The notes beneath the pieces are model-generated. The model saw only the letters and a list, made by a program, of their open reading frames with translations, was not told where the DNA came from and did not search any database. A stretch of DNA of 64,000 nt, from the NCBI RefSeq assembly GCF_003815975.1, contig NZ_CP033932.1, positions 1,364,001 to 1,428,000 on the forward strand. Reading direction: 5' to 3'. Positions 42,116 through 51,817 of this stretch are shown here, in pieces (the stretch's first letter is position 1; every line of letters starts with the position of its first letter). Origin of the DNA: Chryseobacterium bernardetii. GTDB lineage: Bacteria > Bacteroidota > Bacteroidia > Flavobacteriales > Weeksellaceae. The position numbers and the translations under genes are program-made.

Positions 42116-43084
42116 GAGCTTTTTCTCGATCTAACAGGGTTTAAATATATTGATATCCATGAATATTGTTCTAAAATCAAAACAGAAATCTGGGAGAAGG
42201 AAAATATTCCTGTAAGTATAGGCATTGCTCCCAGCAAGACTTTATGTAAGGTAGCCAACAGGATTGTAAAGGATTTTCCGGAGAAATTTAATGGAGTTTA
42301 TATTATGGATACCCCTGAAAAGATAGAAAAAGCACTGAAATGGCTGAATATAGGAGACGTTTGGGGAATAGGGAGAAAACTGGCAGCTAAAATGAATGAC
42401 AACGGTGTTTATAAAGCCTGGGACCTTCTTCAGAAACCTGAAATGTGGGTTCGAAAAGTAATGGGAATTCATGGCGTGAGGATGATTAATGAATTAAAAG
42501 GGATCCGTCAGCTTGAACTGGATGCTCCGTCTCCGAAAAAATCAATTGCTGTTACCCGAAGTTTTATGGAAATGCTTACTGATAAAGAAGCCGTAAGAGA
42601 ACGGGTAGAAACTTTTGGAATGTACTGCTCGGAAAGATTACGCCGGCAGAATACCTGCTGTAAAATGATAACAGTCTTTGTGCAGACCAACCGATTCAGA
42701 AAGGATCTTCCTGAATATAGAAATGCAATGACACAAATTCTTCCCAATCCAACCAATTCATCCATATTGATTGGAAGAGTGGTTAATGAACTTTTTGAAG
42801 CCGTTTACAGGGACGGGTTTCATTATAAAAGGGCAGGCGTAATGGTAAATGACTTTGTGCCGGAAGACCAAAGACAGATCAGCCTTTTTGAAGAAGATAT
42901 ACAAAACCAGCATCTTCCTGTAATGAAGGCAATGGATGCCATGAACAGGAAATTCGGGAAAGATAAGGTCCGTTTGGGAAGCATGAGTGGTGAAAATACA
43001 TTTGGCCGTGCTCAATTATCTCCGGAATATGAGGCGTTCCTTAAAAAGAATACGTTGCCTGAAGCTAATTTCAGGTTTCATTAA
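42116..43084 (+). pseudogene. umuC: umuC, 3' fragment
   Basis: 322 codons continuing UmuC: ELFLDLTGFKYIDIHEYC, the palm/thumb segment VSIGIAPSKTLCKVANRI, the HhH region WGIGRKLAAKMNDNGV, the little finger, and a C-terminal QISLFEE-type clamp-binding motif. It lacks its own promoter and the first catalytic domain. An ATG at 42305 opens a 259-codon frame, but this is an internal Met. Base composition matches the flanking chromosome, not the element. Together with 7240-7542 it is one gene split by the insertion. Confidence 0.95.
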
Positions 43085-43102
43085 AAGAGGTATATTCTTT
43101 TT

Positions 43103-43714
43103 TTACTTCCGTTCATACTTCCAGTTTCTCCCTTTTCCTTCTGCAATCCATTCTAAAGCCTGGGTCATTCTTTTGTTTCTGGTAGCTTCGGTTTTAGCTT
43201 CAGTAATCCATGTGATGTATTCCTTTCTAAATGACGGGGACGATTTTTCAAAAACTTCTAATGCTCCTGGCTGTTGCTGTAATGCAGCAAAAAAATAATC
43301 AGGAATGTCCATTTCTGTTTTGGATGGAGCTGCTTTTTTCATGGTAACCCCCATATCTGTAAGTTCCATGGCTTCTTTAATAGCTTTTTTTAGCTGAGGT
43401 TTTGAAGGAAGATCTTCAATCTTTGTTATTTTTCCCAGGCTGAACATAGAGTTTTTCTCAATATCCTGTGTGAGTTCCTGCATGGTTTTCATTTCCTTTT
43501 CCAGCCAGAATCCGAATGTGCAGTGCTGTTTGAAAGAGGCCATAGCACAAAGGTTTTTACCTTTGTAGATAAAATGCGGAAAACTCCATTTTATGGTTTC
43601 TTCGGCATCAGGACAGTATTCATGAACAATTTCCCGAATGTAACTAAGAATAGGTTTAGCAAAATCCTGGGACTTTTCAATATAGGTATCTATTTTTGAG
43701 CTGTATTTTTCCAT
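43103..43714 (-). CDS. YdeI/OmdA-like protein with DUF1801 domain
   Basis: 203 residues from the ATG at 43714 (MEKYSSKIDTYI). The N-terminal 120 residues are DUF1801 (ILSYIREIVHEYCPDAEETI; WSFPHFIYKGKNLCAMASFK). The C-terminus has the bacteriocin-protection/OmdA-like helix bundle: PDYFFAALQQQPGALEVFE, SFRKEYITWITEAKTEATRN, and a final basic tail. Function is unknown; homologues are common in soil bacteria. It lies 4 bp after the upstream minus-strand serine hydrolase gene, so the two are co-transcribed. Confidence 0.8.
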   Translation of the reverse strand: MEKYSSKIDTYIEKSQDFAKPILSYIREIVHEYCPDAEETIKWSFPHFIYKGKNLCAMASFKQHCTFGFWLEKEMKTMQELTQDIEKNSMFSLGKITKIEDLPSKPQLKKAIKEAMELTDMGVTMKKAAPSKTEMDIPDYFFAALQQQPGALEVFEKSSPSFRKEYITWITEAKTEATRNKRMTQALEWIAEGKGRNWKYERK

Positions 43715-43718
43715 ATTT

Positions 43719-44852
43719 TTATTGAAATAGTTGTACGGTTTCATTCACAAGGAATTTCACCTGGTCTGGCCTTCCTCTGTCATTTTTAGGGTTGTTGGCA
43801 TAGCTTCCAGTTTTTACGATCACCATATCGTAGTCCGGAATCATAATGATATACTGCCCCTGAAGTCCAAGGAAATAATAATGTTTAACAGGATTGTCAT
43901 AATTAATCCAAAGCCCCATTCCATAAATATTGTCAGACTTTTCTGTAGGGGTTCTCATTTGCTTGATAAAATCTGCATTAAGGATTTGCTGGTCTCCCAC
44001 TTTACCGTCATTTAGGAAAAGAAGTCCCAGTTTGGCAAAATCTCTGGTGTTGGAATGAATGCAGCAATATGCTTTTTCCATTCCATAATCATCTGTACTC
44101 CATTTGGCATTCTGTTCCATTCCTAAAGGGACCCAGAATTTTTCAGAAAGATAGCTTGCCAGAGGCTTCTTCAATGCTTTTTTTAAGGCAAAACCAAGTA
44201 ACTGTGTTGTTCCGCTTTGATATTCGAACCTAGTTCCCGGCTGTTCTTTAAACTTCCTGGAAAATATAGCTTTTACAAGATTTTTCCCATAATAGGCTCT
44301 GGCATTGGGCAGAAAAGGATTATTATAATTTTCATCCCATTCAAGGCCGGACTCCATCTGAGCCAGATTTTTAAGAGTGACTTCGCTTCCGAAAGTTTTT
44401 TCTTTAAATTCAGTATAAAAATCCGAAAGTTTTTCATCAATATTGCTGATAAGTCCCTCTTCCAGCGCTTTTCCCAAAAGCATAACAGTAACAGCTTTAG
44501 CCATAGAAAAAGAATTGGTTGGTGAAAGCTGATTATAGCCGTCCCAATATTGTTCATGAAGAATCTTACCATTCTTTATCACTATAAAAGATGCCGTTTT
44601 AGACTGCTTTAAGTCGTCAACTAAAACTTTAGGTAGCTCTTTTTTATTATATTCAGGATGTTCTTCCCATTGTTTGGATGATCCTGCTGCAATAGGATTA
44701 CCGGGAAAAAGGTTTCCATCATCAATATGGGCACTTGATCTTCCTTTAAGATAGGTTTTGGAAATTCCACTGAATAAATAATCATATCCCAAAAAGTAAG
44801 CTGTGGCTGCTCCTACTGCCGCACCGCCTATCATGTACTTTAGTATTCTCAT
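43719..44852 (-). CDS. Serine beta-lactamase-like hydrolase (class C/esterase family)
   Basis: 377 residues from the ATG at 44852, which gives a membrane-anchoring N-terminus (MRILKYMIGGAAVGAATAYF). Longer frames start inside the divergent M48 gene. The acyl-enzyme serine is in SFSMAKAV (SxxK) and the second motif is YQSG (Y-x-S). The family includes D-aminopeptidases, esterases and class C-like penicillin-binding proteins; nothing here indicates antibiotic resistance. Probably periplasmic and anchored. Confidence 0.85.
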   Translation of the reverse strand: MRILKYMIGGAAVGAATAYFLGYDYLFSGISKTYLKGRSSAHIDDGNLFPGNPIAAGSSKQWEEHPEYNKKELPKVLVDDLKQSKTASFIVIKNGKILHEQYWDGYNQLSPTNSFSMAKAVTVMLLGKALEEGLISNIDEKLSDFYTEFKEKTFGSEVTLKNLAQMESGLEWDENYNNPFLPNARAYYGKNLVKAIFSRKFKEQPGTRFEYQSGTTQLLGFALKKALKKPLASYLSEKFWVPLGMEQNAKWSTDDYGMEKAYCCIHSNTRDFAKLGLLFLNDGKVGDQQILNADFIKQMRTPTEKSDNIYGMGLWINYDNPVKHYYFLGLQGQYIIMIPDYDMVIVKTGSYANNPKNDRGRPDQVKFLVNETVQLFQ

Positions 44853-44939
44853 TGTGTGTGAATCGGTCTTAACAAATTTAAAATAATTTGGGTGAAAAAA
44901 TAAAAATGAATCATCAAATACATTATTTTTGTTTAATTG

Positions 44940-46271
44940 ATGAAAAACATGATCAGAAAACTTATTGCATTGATAGGCTTCCTGCTTTCGGCAGCAGGAA
45001 TTTCCCAGAACTATAAACCGATAGATACTGCGGATTATCTTCAACGGAAAGAATTTTTAAAAAACTTTGCAGTTCATAATGAAAGCCTGATCAAAGGGCT
45101 GAAGTTGCAGTATTCAGGAAGAACAGGTTCTGAAATGTCTAAAATTTATAAAGAATTCGGAACTGATTTTGAAAACCAGGTGAAGAATAAAGACTTTGTT
45201 TTTAAATCTGACTTTGATGCCGTTATCAAATCTTTAGTAGAACGTCTCAGAAAGAATAATCCAAAAATTCCTCAGGATCTTAAAATTCTAATCGCAAGAG
45301 ACAATACTCCTAATGCTTACTGCCTTGCAGATGGAACTTTTGTTATCAATATGGGGCTGTATAACTGGATGGATAATGAAGCTCAGGTAGCTGGGGTAAT
45401 TTCTCATGAGTTAGGACACAAGATAGAGGATCATACCCTGAAATCTGTTCTGAATACTGTAGAACAGAATGAATTAGATAAATCTACAGTACAAAATATC
45501 AAGGAAACAACAGATCAGCGCAGTTTGGGACGCAATGAAAAAGCATTTGATGTTCTTAAAAACAGAATTTATAAAAAAGGAATGGAGAAGAGGAAACTTG
45601 AAATGCAGGCAGATTATCTGGGATATGTCATTTTTAAAAACAGCGATTTTAAGAAAAATGAATTCATTAACGGATTACAAAAGCTTCAGACATTTGATAC
45701 CATTTCTCCCAGAGAACTTAAAATAGAAACTTATAAAAAGCTGTTTGACCTTCCTAAACAGGCTTTCAAGGAAAAATGGATGAAGAAAGAAGACTTTTCA
45801 CTCTACAATTATAATTTTTATAAAGAAAAACTGAATAAAGATTCTTTAGCATCGCATCCTGAAATGACTAAAAGAATAGAGATGCTTAAAAAAACTTTTC
45901 CTGAACTGAACACTTCCGTAGATCCGGAGAAACCCTCAGAAGCATATCTTGCACTGAAAAAAACAGCAAGGATGGAAATTCTACCTAATTATTTCCACTC
46001 TGAAGATTACGGATTAGGTATTTATGTAGCGATGCAGTTTCTACAGGATGGAGAAGAGGAAAAATATTATAAAAGCTGGCTTGGCAAATGCTTTTCAAAA
46101 ATTTATGAAGCCCGGAAGAATTATAATCTGAACCGCTACCTGGATAGGGTAGAACCTAAAAACCAGAGTGAGAGTTACCAGCAATTCCTGAATTTTATGT
46201 GGAACCTAAGTCTGGAGGAGATCAAAAATATTTCAGACTATTACCAGGATACCGGGGCTACCACAACATAA
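44940..46271 (+). CDS. M48 family zinc metalloprotease
   Basis: 443 residues from the ATG at 44940 (a TTG one codon earlier is less likely). A signal peptide (MIRKLIALIGFLLSAAGIS) is followed by a catalytic domain with VISHELGHKIEDH (HExxH) near residue 155 and the third ligand glutamate in LEMQADYLGYVIF. M48 proteases of the BepA/Oma1 kind monitor outer-membrane assembly in the periplasm. The C-terminal 180 residues are helical and unlike the TPR domain of BepA, so the exact role is unclear. Divergent from the serine hydrolase gene, terminated at 46336-46370. Confidence 0.88.
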   Translation: MKNMIRKLIALIGFLLSAAGISQNYKPIDTADYLQRKEFLKNFAVHNESLIKGLKLQYSGRTGSEMSKIYKEFGTDFENQVKNKDFVFKSDFDAVIKSLVERLRKNNPKIPQDLKILIARDNTPNAYCLADGTFVINMGLYNWMDNEAQVAGVISHELGHKIEDHTLKSVLNTVEQNELDKSTVQNIKETTDQRSLGRNEKAFDVLKNRIYKKGMEKRKLEMQADYLGYVIFKNSDFKKNEFINGLQKLQTFDTISPRELKIETYKKLFDLPKQAFKEKWMKKEDFSLYNYNFYKEKLNKDSLASHPEMTKRIEMLKKTFPELNTSVDPEKPSEAYLALKKTARMEILPNYFHSEDYGLGIYVAMQFLQDGEEEKYYKSWLGKCFSKIYEARKNYNLNRYLDRVEPKNQSESYQQFLNFMWNLSLEEIKNISDYYQDTGATTT

Positions 46272-46335
46272 AATAACAGTACAGGTAAAGTGAAACCTGC
46301 GAGATTAATGAGGTTTAAAATCCTTTGGATTCTGT

Positions 46336-46370
46336 AAAAAAGCTATCTCAATATTTGAGATAGCTTTTTT
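46336..46370. terminator. Bidirectional terminator
   Basis: 15-bp perfect stem AAAAAAGCTATCTCA / TGAGATAGCTTTTTT with a 5-base loop, between convergent genes. Confidence 0.85.
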
Positions 46371-46402
46371 ACGACCAATGCAGGAATAAAGACCTGTATT
46401 AA

Positions 46403-47938
46403 TTAATAGTTCAGTTTTTCCAGACGAATCTTATTGTATTTATCTTTATTGTTGTATTCGCGAAGAAGAATATAGCCTTCTTTGGCCACATAAGGCATTA
46501 CCTGATAGTTGTCTTTTTCGGAAATAGGAATAATTTCCTGCTTGAATTTTCCATCAATAACCGTATTGATGAACAGGTTCCATTTTTTCTGTTTGGTGGC
46601 TTCATCTTTTTGATAATCACGATAGAAGAAAACCACATCTTTTCCGCCGTTGAGGTATTGTGAGAACAGATAGTCGCTGTTTACGGCCCATTTAGTTTTT
46701 TCTTTCTCCAATACTTTAAGGTCTTTGATCTTGAAATCTTTATCTGTGTACAGATAGACAAGATCTGTTGTTTTTGGAGCATTATATTGGCCGGCAGGTT
46801 TATATTTCTCAGAAAGAATACCTACACTTCCGTCACTCATGAAATATAAGTCTTTAGTAAGCAGATAATATCCGCTTTCTACATAGCCATTTCCGTCAAT
46901 TTTAGGTAAAAAGGGTACAAAATCCGGCTTATAGCTAAGAGTCTTTGTATCAACACTAAAATTTGACTTGTTAATCATTAATCTGGAAAAGCCAATATCA
47001 TAATCATTGGAAGCATAGTTCCTTCCTGTTAATACGATTTTGTCATCAAAAGTTTTATCATTGTCAATAGGGCTGTAATTGGAAATAAAACTGTCAATAT
47101 TTTCTATGGTTCTATCTGTAATTCCTGTGATAGGATTATTGGAAACCTGCTTTCCTGTTTTCATATCAAGCACAAGAAGAGTGAATGTTTTTTTATCATT
47201 GTCTACTTTCTTCAGGATAGAATAGAGATAATTTTCATCTTTTTCCAAAGGAGTTAAAGTGGAAAAAACTTTCTTGGTTCCGTCTGTATTGTACTTATAC
47301 CGCCATACTTCTTTTTTATTCTCGTCAAACTTCATCAGGCTGTTGCTGTTAACATACTTTCCGTAGTCTTTGTATTCTACGGCAAAATAACCTCCTTCTT
47401 TAGTTTCTGCTACAGCAGAAACATAATTATAGCCTTTTTCTCTTTTCTCACTTCGGTTTTCTTTGTTCTGCTCCTTCCAGCTTTTAGGCTCATTGATCTC
47501 TTTGAAGCTTCCATCTTCAAGATAATCATAATATACTTTTCGGGTAATAGTATTGGTTTTAGGATTGATGACCATGGAAACAGGGGTAAAGACTTCTCTG
47601 CTTTTTATCAGGGAATAATCCATCATAGATGGCTTTAGAATAATTTGTCCTTTGAAATCTACATACCCTCTATATGAAGCAGCTGTGATGTCACCTTCAA
47701 ATTCCTTATTGGCAACAGGGTTGAGGTTTTTATCCAGTATAACATATTCAAATTTCTTAGTTTTATCTCCGGATTTTCCGTAAGAATAGATGGAAACATA
47801 GCCGTAAAGGTTGTCTTTATCATCAAACAGGGCATTCATTCCTACATGGTCTCCTGCCGCTAATGTTGTTAAATCCTGAGTTTGGGAAAATACAAATGTC
47901 TGGATAAGGCCAAACATTAATAAAATTATTTTTTTCAT
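46403..47938 (-). CDS. Secreted protein of unknown function
   Basis: 511 residues with a signal peptide (MKKIILLMFGLIQTFVFSQ). The mature part consists of repeating strands with Tyr and Asp/Asn-Lys turns (KFEYVILDKNLNPVANKEF; TLLVLDMKTGKQVSNNP), giving a beta-propeller-like impression but no recognised domain. No C-terminal sorting domain, so probably periplasmic. It stands alone between two terminators. Confidence 0.6.
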   Translation of the reverse strand: MKKIILLMFGLIQTFVFSQTQDLTTLAAGDHVGMNALFDDKDNLYGYVSIYSYGKSGDKTKKFEYVILDKNLNPVANKEFEGDITAASYRGYVDFKGQIILKPSMMDYSLIKSREVFTPVSMVINPKTNTITRKVYYDYLEDGSFKEINEPKSWKEQNKENRSEKREKGYNYVSAVAETKEGGYFAVEYKDYGKYVNSNSLMKFDENKKEVWRYKYNTDGTKKVFSTLTPLEKDENYLYSILKKVDNDKKTFTLLVLDMKTGKQVSNNPITGITDRTIENIDSFISNYSPIDNDKTFDDKIVLTGRNYASNDYDIGFSRLMINKSNFSVDTKTLSYKPDFVPFLPKIDGNGYVESGYYLLTKDLYFMSDGSVGILSEKYKPAGQYNAPKTTDLVYLYTDKDFKIKDLKVLEKEKTKWAVNSDYLFSQYLNGGKDVVFFYRDYQKDEATKQKKWNLFINTVIDGKFKQEIIPISEKDNYQVMPYVAKEGYILLREYNNKDKYNKIRLEKLNY

Positions 47939-47988
47939 GATTGAATTTTGGACTAAAATAATAAATTATGAATACTGATGAAAATAAA

Positions 47989-48008
47989 AGCCCTGAAAAC
48001 TCAGGGCT
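47989..48008 (-). terminator. Terminator of the lipoprotein gene
   Basis: AGCCCTGA / TCAGGGCT with a 4-base loop; on the minus strand followed by TTTTATTTT. Confidence 0.8.
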
Positions 48009-48031
48009 GGTATTTCAATAAAGTAAAACCG

Positions 48032-48853
48032 TTACTTATTATATTCGTAAAGGTATGTATGTTTATTCGTTCCAAAGGCAGAACTTGTATACGTCATGAC
48101 TGACTTGGTTGGATAATTAGCGGTATTAAGAGTATGAACTGCGCTGGTCTTAGTTGTTCCATTTACAGCGCCTGCATAATTTCCCTCTGCTTTTACCAGA
48201 TTACTGTAGCCTACCTCTCCATCTGCAAGAGAGAGCATGTCCATTTTTATATAGCCTTTTACATTTTTCATAGGATGGTTATTGCCGTCATAGGAAAATG
48301 TAGTACTGTATGTTGTTCCGTTATTAGAGTAAGTGATTGAAAGCAGGTTTCCGTTAGCATCAAGATAGATATCCTTATCTTGGTATTTTATATCTGAATA
48401 TGCTCCTGTAGTTGGATTATACGTGACAGTTTGAAAAGCATTGTGCTTTATGTGGCTATCACTCAGGTATTGAAATGTTTCAGTGTAAACCAGGGTTCCT
48501 GCTTGATGTTTATCTGTTACTTTTTCAGAGACCAGTTTTCCGTTGGAATAAGAAAACTCTCTCATAAATTTTAATGCGCCACTCTTCGTAAATACCTCAG
48601 TCTTTACGATATTATCACCGTCATAAGTGTATAACGTTTTTTCATTATCAGCAACATCAAATGCTTCTGTAATCCTGGTTCCGTTGTACTTATATTCTAT
48701 AGTATAACTTTGGCCATCCTGGGTAATTTCGGTTGATTTTTTTAGAAGATAGGGGGTAGGGGTGTTATTATTCTCATTTGTGCTGTCATCATTTGAAGAG
48801 CTGCAACTTGCGATTATTGCAATAGCTAGTGATGAAATGATTAATTTCTTCAT
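48032..48853 (-). CDS. Lipoprotein with YD-like beta repeats
   Basis: 273 residues. MKKLIISSLAIAIIASCSSS is a lipoprotein signal (lipobox IASC). A short acidic, Asn-rich linker is followed by about eight strands of the form YxYxGxxI or FSYxxGKLVxE, similar to the YD-type hairpins seen in RHS shells and in many Bacteroidetes surface lipoproteins. SSSNDDS after the Cys is the kind of acidic sequence that favours export to the outer surface. Function unknown. Confidence 0.65.
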   Translation of the reverse strand: MKKLIISSLAIAIIASCSSSNDDSTNENNNTPTPYLLKKSTEITQDGQSYTIEYKYNGTRITEAFDVADNEKTLYTYDGDNIVKTEVFTKSGALKFMREFSYSNGKLVSEKVTDKHQAGTLVYTETFQYLSDSHIKHNAFQTVTYNPTTGAYSDIKYQDKDIYLDANGNLLSITYSNNGTTYSTTFSYDGNNHPMKNVKGYIKMDMLSLADGEVGYSNLVKAEGNYAGAVNGTTKTSAVHTLNTANYPTKSVMTYTSSAFGTNKHTYLYEYNK

Positions 48854-48928
48854 GGTTTATAATTAGTTTTTTTAATAGCCTCAAAAGTAATCATTTTCAC
48901 AATACGAACATCTTTTTTTTTGAAAATG

Positions 48929-48955
48929 AAAAAGCCCTGATTTTTCAGGGCTTTT
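48929..48955 (-). terminator. Terminator of glyS
   Basis: AAAAGCCCTGA / TCAGGGCTTTT with a 4-base loop, just past the glyS stop codon; a T run follows on the minus strand. Confidence 0.85.
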
Positions 48956-48958
48956 AGA

Positions 48959-50500
48959 TTATATTTTAGAAAGTAGATTCCTGAAGTTGGTTTTCTCATC
49001 AATGATTCTTCTCAGATCTGCAACCGGAACTCTTTCCTGAGTCATGGTATCCCTGTCTCTGAGAGTTACTGTATGGTCATTAAGAGAATCGTGATCAATG
49101 GTAATACAGTAAGGAGTACCAATAGCATCCTGTCTTCTGTAACGTTTACCAATACTGTCTTTTTCTTCGTAGATCAAGTTGAAATCATATTTCAGGTCAT
49201 TGAAGATTTTTTCAGCATATTCTCCTAAACCGTCTTTCTTCATTAATGGAAGAATAGCCGCTTTTACAGGTGCTAAAGCAGGAGGTAAAGATAAAACCGT
49301 TCTTTCTGAGCCGTCTTCCAATACTTCATCCTTCAGGCAGTGAGAGAAGATAGAAAGGAATAATCTGTCTAACCCTACAGATGTTTCCACTACGTAAGGA
49401 ACGTAGTTTTCATTTCTTTCAGGATCGAAGAACTGAAGCTTTCTTCCGGAGAACTCTTCATGAGCTTTAAGATCAAAATCAGTTCTGGAGTGGATTCCCT
49501 CCAATTCTTTGAAGCCAAATGGGAAATTGAATTCAATATCAGCTGCAGCATTCGCATAGTGAGCTAATTTCTCATGATCGTGGAATCTGTAGTTTTCATC
49601 TCCCAAGCCAAGAGCAAGATGCCATTTAAGACGCGTTTGTTTCCATTTTTCGTAGAATTCAAGTTCTGTACCCGGAGCTACAAAGAACTGCATTTCCATT
49701 TGTTCAAATTCACGCATTCTGAAGATGAACTGTCTTGCAACAATCTCATTTCTGAATGCTTTACCAATCTGTGCAATACCAAAAGGAAGCTTATGACGGG
49801 AAGTTTTCTGAACGTTCAGGAAGTTAACGAAAATACCCTGTGCCGTTTCCGGTCTAAGGTAAAGATCCATAGCACTGTCTGCAGAAGCACCAAGCTTTGT
49901 TCCGAACATTAAGTTGAACTGTCTTACCTCTGTCCAGTTTTTAGACCCCGTATCCGGATCAGCAATTTCAAGCTCCTCAATTAATGCTTTTACATCTGCA
50001 AGATCTTCATTTTCTAAAGATTTTGCCAGCCTTGAAAGGATAGCCTCTCTTTTTGCTCTGTAATCAATAATTTTTTGATTGGTTGCAACAAACTGATCTT
50101 TATCGAAAGCTTCCCCAAATCTCTTTGCCGCTTTTTCGATTTCTTTATTCTCTTTATCTTCAATTTTCGCGCAGTAGTCTTCAATTAAAACATCTGCTCT
50201 GAAACGTTTTTTAGAATCCTTATTATCAATCAATGGATCATTGAAAGCGTCTACGTGGCCTGATGCCTTCCATGTTGTTGGGTGCATAAGGATTGCCGAA
50301 TCAATACCCACAATATTCTCGTTAAGCTGTACCATAGCTTTCCACCAGTATTGTTTGATATTATTTTTAAGTTCAGCCCCGTTCTGTCCATAATCATAAA
50401 CAGCGGATAAACCATCATAGATCTCACTGGAAGGGAAAATAAATCCGTATTCTTTAGCGTGAGAAATTACTTTCTTGAAAACATCTTCTTGCTTTGCCAT
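48959..50500 (-). CDS. glyS: Glycine--tRNA ligase (alpha2 type)
   Basis: 513 residues from the ATG at 50500 (MAKQEDVFKKVISHAKEYGF), 21 codons inside the longest frame; the upstream codons do not fit the family. Charges tRNA-Gly as a class II synthetase. Motif 2 is around FRNEIVARQFIFRMREFEQM, and the class II ATP/glycine region ETSVGLDRLFL is motif 3. The anticodon-binding domain is at the C-terminus. Length and organisation match the homodimeric enzyme. It stands alone, terminated at 48929-48955. Confidence 0.95.
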   Translation of the reverse strand: MAKQEDVFKKVISHAKEYGFIFPSSEIYDGLSAVYDYGQNGAELKNNIKQYWWKAMVQLNENIVGIDSAILMHPTTWKASGHVDAFNDPLIDNKDSKKRFRADVLIEDYCAKIEDKENKEIEKAAKRFGEAFDKDQFVATNQKIIDYRAKREAILSRLAKSLENEDLADVKALIEELEIADPDTGSKNWTEVRQFNLMFGTKLGASADSAMDLYLRPETAQGIFVNFLNVQKTSRHKLPFGIAQIGKAFRNEIVARQFIFRMREFEQMEMQFFVAPGTELEFYEKWKQTRLKWHLALGLGDENYRFHDHEKLAHYANAAADIEFNFPFGFKELEGIHSRTDFDLKAHEEFSGRKLQFFDPERNENYVPYVVETSVGLDRLFLSIFSHCLKDEVLEDGSERTVLSLPPALAPVKAAILPLMKKDGLGEYAEKIFNDLKYDFNLIYEEKDSIGKRYRRQDAIGTPYCITIDHDSLNDHTVTLRDRDTMTQERVPVADLRRIIDEKTNFRNLLSKI

Positions 50501-50642
50501 AATTTTTTTACGTCTGATGTGCAAAAATATGAATTTGGATTCCAAAATCATGAAATTCAGCAAAAAAAGCTATTAATAATCCTTCAAATTCTTTTATTCT
50601 CATTTTTTAGGAGCCTTAACCTGCTTTCGTTACTCGCTTTTT

Positions 50643-50681
50643 CTTTTTTTCGGCGGCGGCTTTGCCGCCGCCGAAAAAAAG
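50643..50681. repeat. Long GC palindrome between divergent genes
   Basis: CTTTTTTTCGGCGGCGGC, TTT, then the exact inverse. It lies in the divergent glyS/truC intergenic region, so it terminates neither gene. It may be a mobile palindromic repeat or attenuator. Confidence 0.7.
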
Positions 50682-50826
50682 AAAAGAGCTCAAACATACC
50701 ACTCAATCAGGGCTATTGACTTCTACGCGCTTACAAACCCGCTAGGTTCAGAATAGCAGTTACCTGTTAAAATTTTAAGGATACCCACTGAAACAAGAAT
50801 CAATTGAAATTTTCTACTTTTGCCCC

Positions 50827-51522
50827 ATGTTAGAAATTCTTTATCGTGACGAGCATATTATTGCTATTAACAAACCCAGCGGATTATTGGTTCATAAATC
50901 TTTCTATGCAGGAGAAGCTGATACGTATGCCATCCAGGAACTGAGAAACCAGATTGGGCAAAAAGTTTATCCTGTGCATCGTTTAGACCGTAAAACTTCA
51001 GGAGTTTTGTTATTCACATTAGATAAAGATACACTTAGAATAATGAGTGACCGTTTTGCAACCAGAGAAGTGGAGAAAAAGTATATTGCTATTCTACGAG
51101 GCTGGGCAAAAGAAGAAGAAACCATTGATTACGACCTGGTTAATGAAAATGAAGTGAAGCAAAATGCAGTTACATACTACCGTCGTTTGCAGACTTCAGA
51201 AATCGATTTACCTTTTTTAAAACATCAGACGTCGAGATATTGTTTGGTAGAAGCAATTCCTGAAACAGGAAGGTTCCATCAGCTAAGAAAGCATTTTAAA
51301 CATATTTTACATCCAATTTTAGGATGTCGTAAACATGGCTGCAATAAACAGAATAAATTGTGGCTTCAAACATTTGAAATTAACAAAATGACGCTCCATG
51401 CCCATCAATTAATTTTCAATCATCCTATTTCTAACGAAAGAATTACCGTAAATGCCACTATAGATGAAGAGTTCAAAAGAGTAGGGGATATTTTGAAATT
51501 TGACTTGAGTACCTATTCTTAA
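50827..51522 (+). CDS. truC: RluA-family pseudouridine synthase, TruC-like
   Basis: 231 residues. The catalytic motif HRLDRKTSGVLLF holds the aspartate nucleophile near residue 58. The start (EILYRDEHIIAINKPSGLLVH) and the EAIPETGRFHQLRKHFKHI segment are typical of TruC, which makes pseudouridine 65 in tRNA. There is no S4 domain, consistent with TruC rather than RluC/D. A true RluA cannot be fully excluded. Separately transcribed, with 295 bp of apparently empty DNA before pyrD. Confidence 0.85.
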   Translation: MLEILYRDEHIIAINKPSGLLVHKSFYAGEADTYAIQELRNQIGQKVYPVHRLDRKTSGVLLFTLDKDTLRIMSDRFATREVEKKYIAILRGWAKEEETIDYDLVNENEVKQNAVTYYRRLQTSEIDLPFLKHQTSRYCLVEAIPETGRFHQLRKHFKHILHPILGCRKHGCNKQNKLWLQTFEINKMTLHAHQLIFNHPISNERITVNATIDEEFKRVGDILKFDLSTYS

Positions 51523-51817
51523 TTGTATATTTAAATTTTTAACACTATGAATGCAAAGTACTTTAAATAAATGACTTTTTAATCGCAGCAGCACTTCGTT
51601 CAGCAAATGAGAATAGATTCTTTACTTAGTGAAACACCCTTGAACAAAAAATGTTTCAGGATTATTATGTTGAAGATCATAGCGTTAAAAAAATCACTGT
51701 TTTTGTAGAGTACGTAGATCGGGTTTATAGATGGTATATATCAGACATTTTGATAAAATATCATAGAGTAATCATATGTTAATTTTAAAATGAGTAATTT
51801 TGTAAAACTTTTTTTCA

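Noticed and set aside
42305..43084. A 259-codon frame with its own ATG, apparently a short polymerase gene
   Set aside because: The frame is open upstream to 42116 and continues UmuC exactly from the 5' fragment; the ATG is an internal methionine.
43719..44852. Antibiotic-resistance beta-lactamase
   Set aside because: SMAK and YQS motifs place it in the broad class C/esterase family, but no feature indicates drug hydrolysis.
50643..50681. Terminator for glyS or truC
   Set aside because: It lies upstream of both divergent genes.
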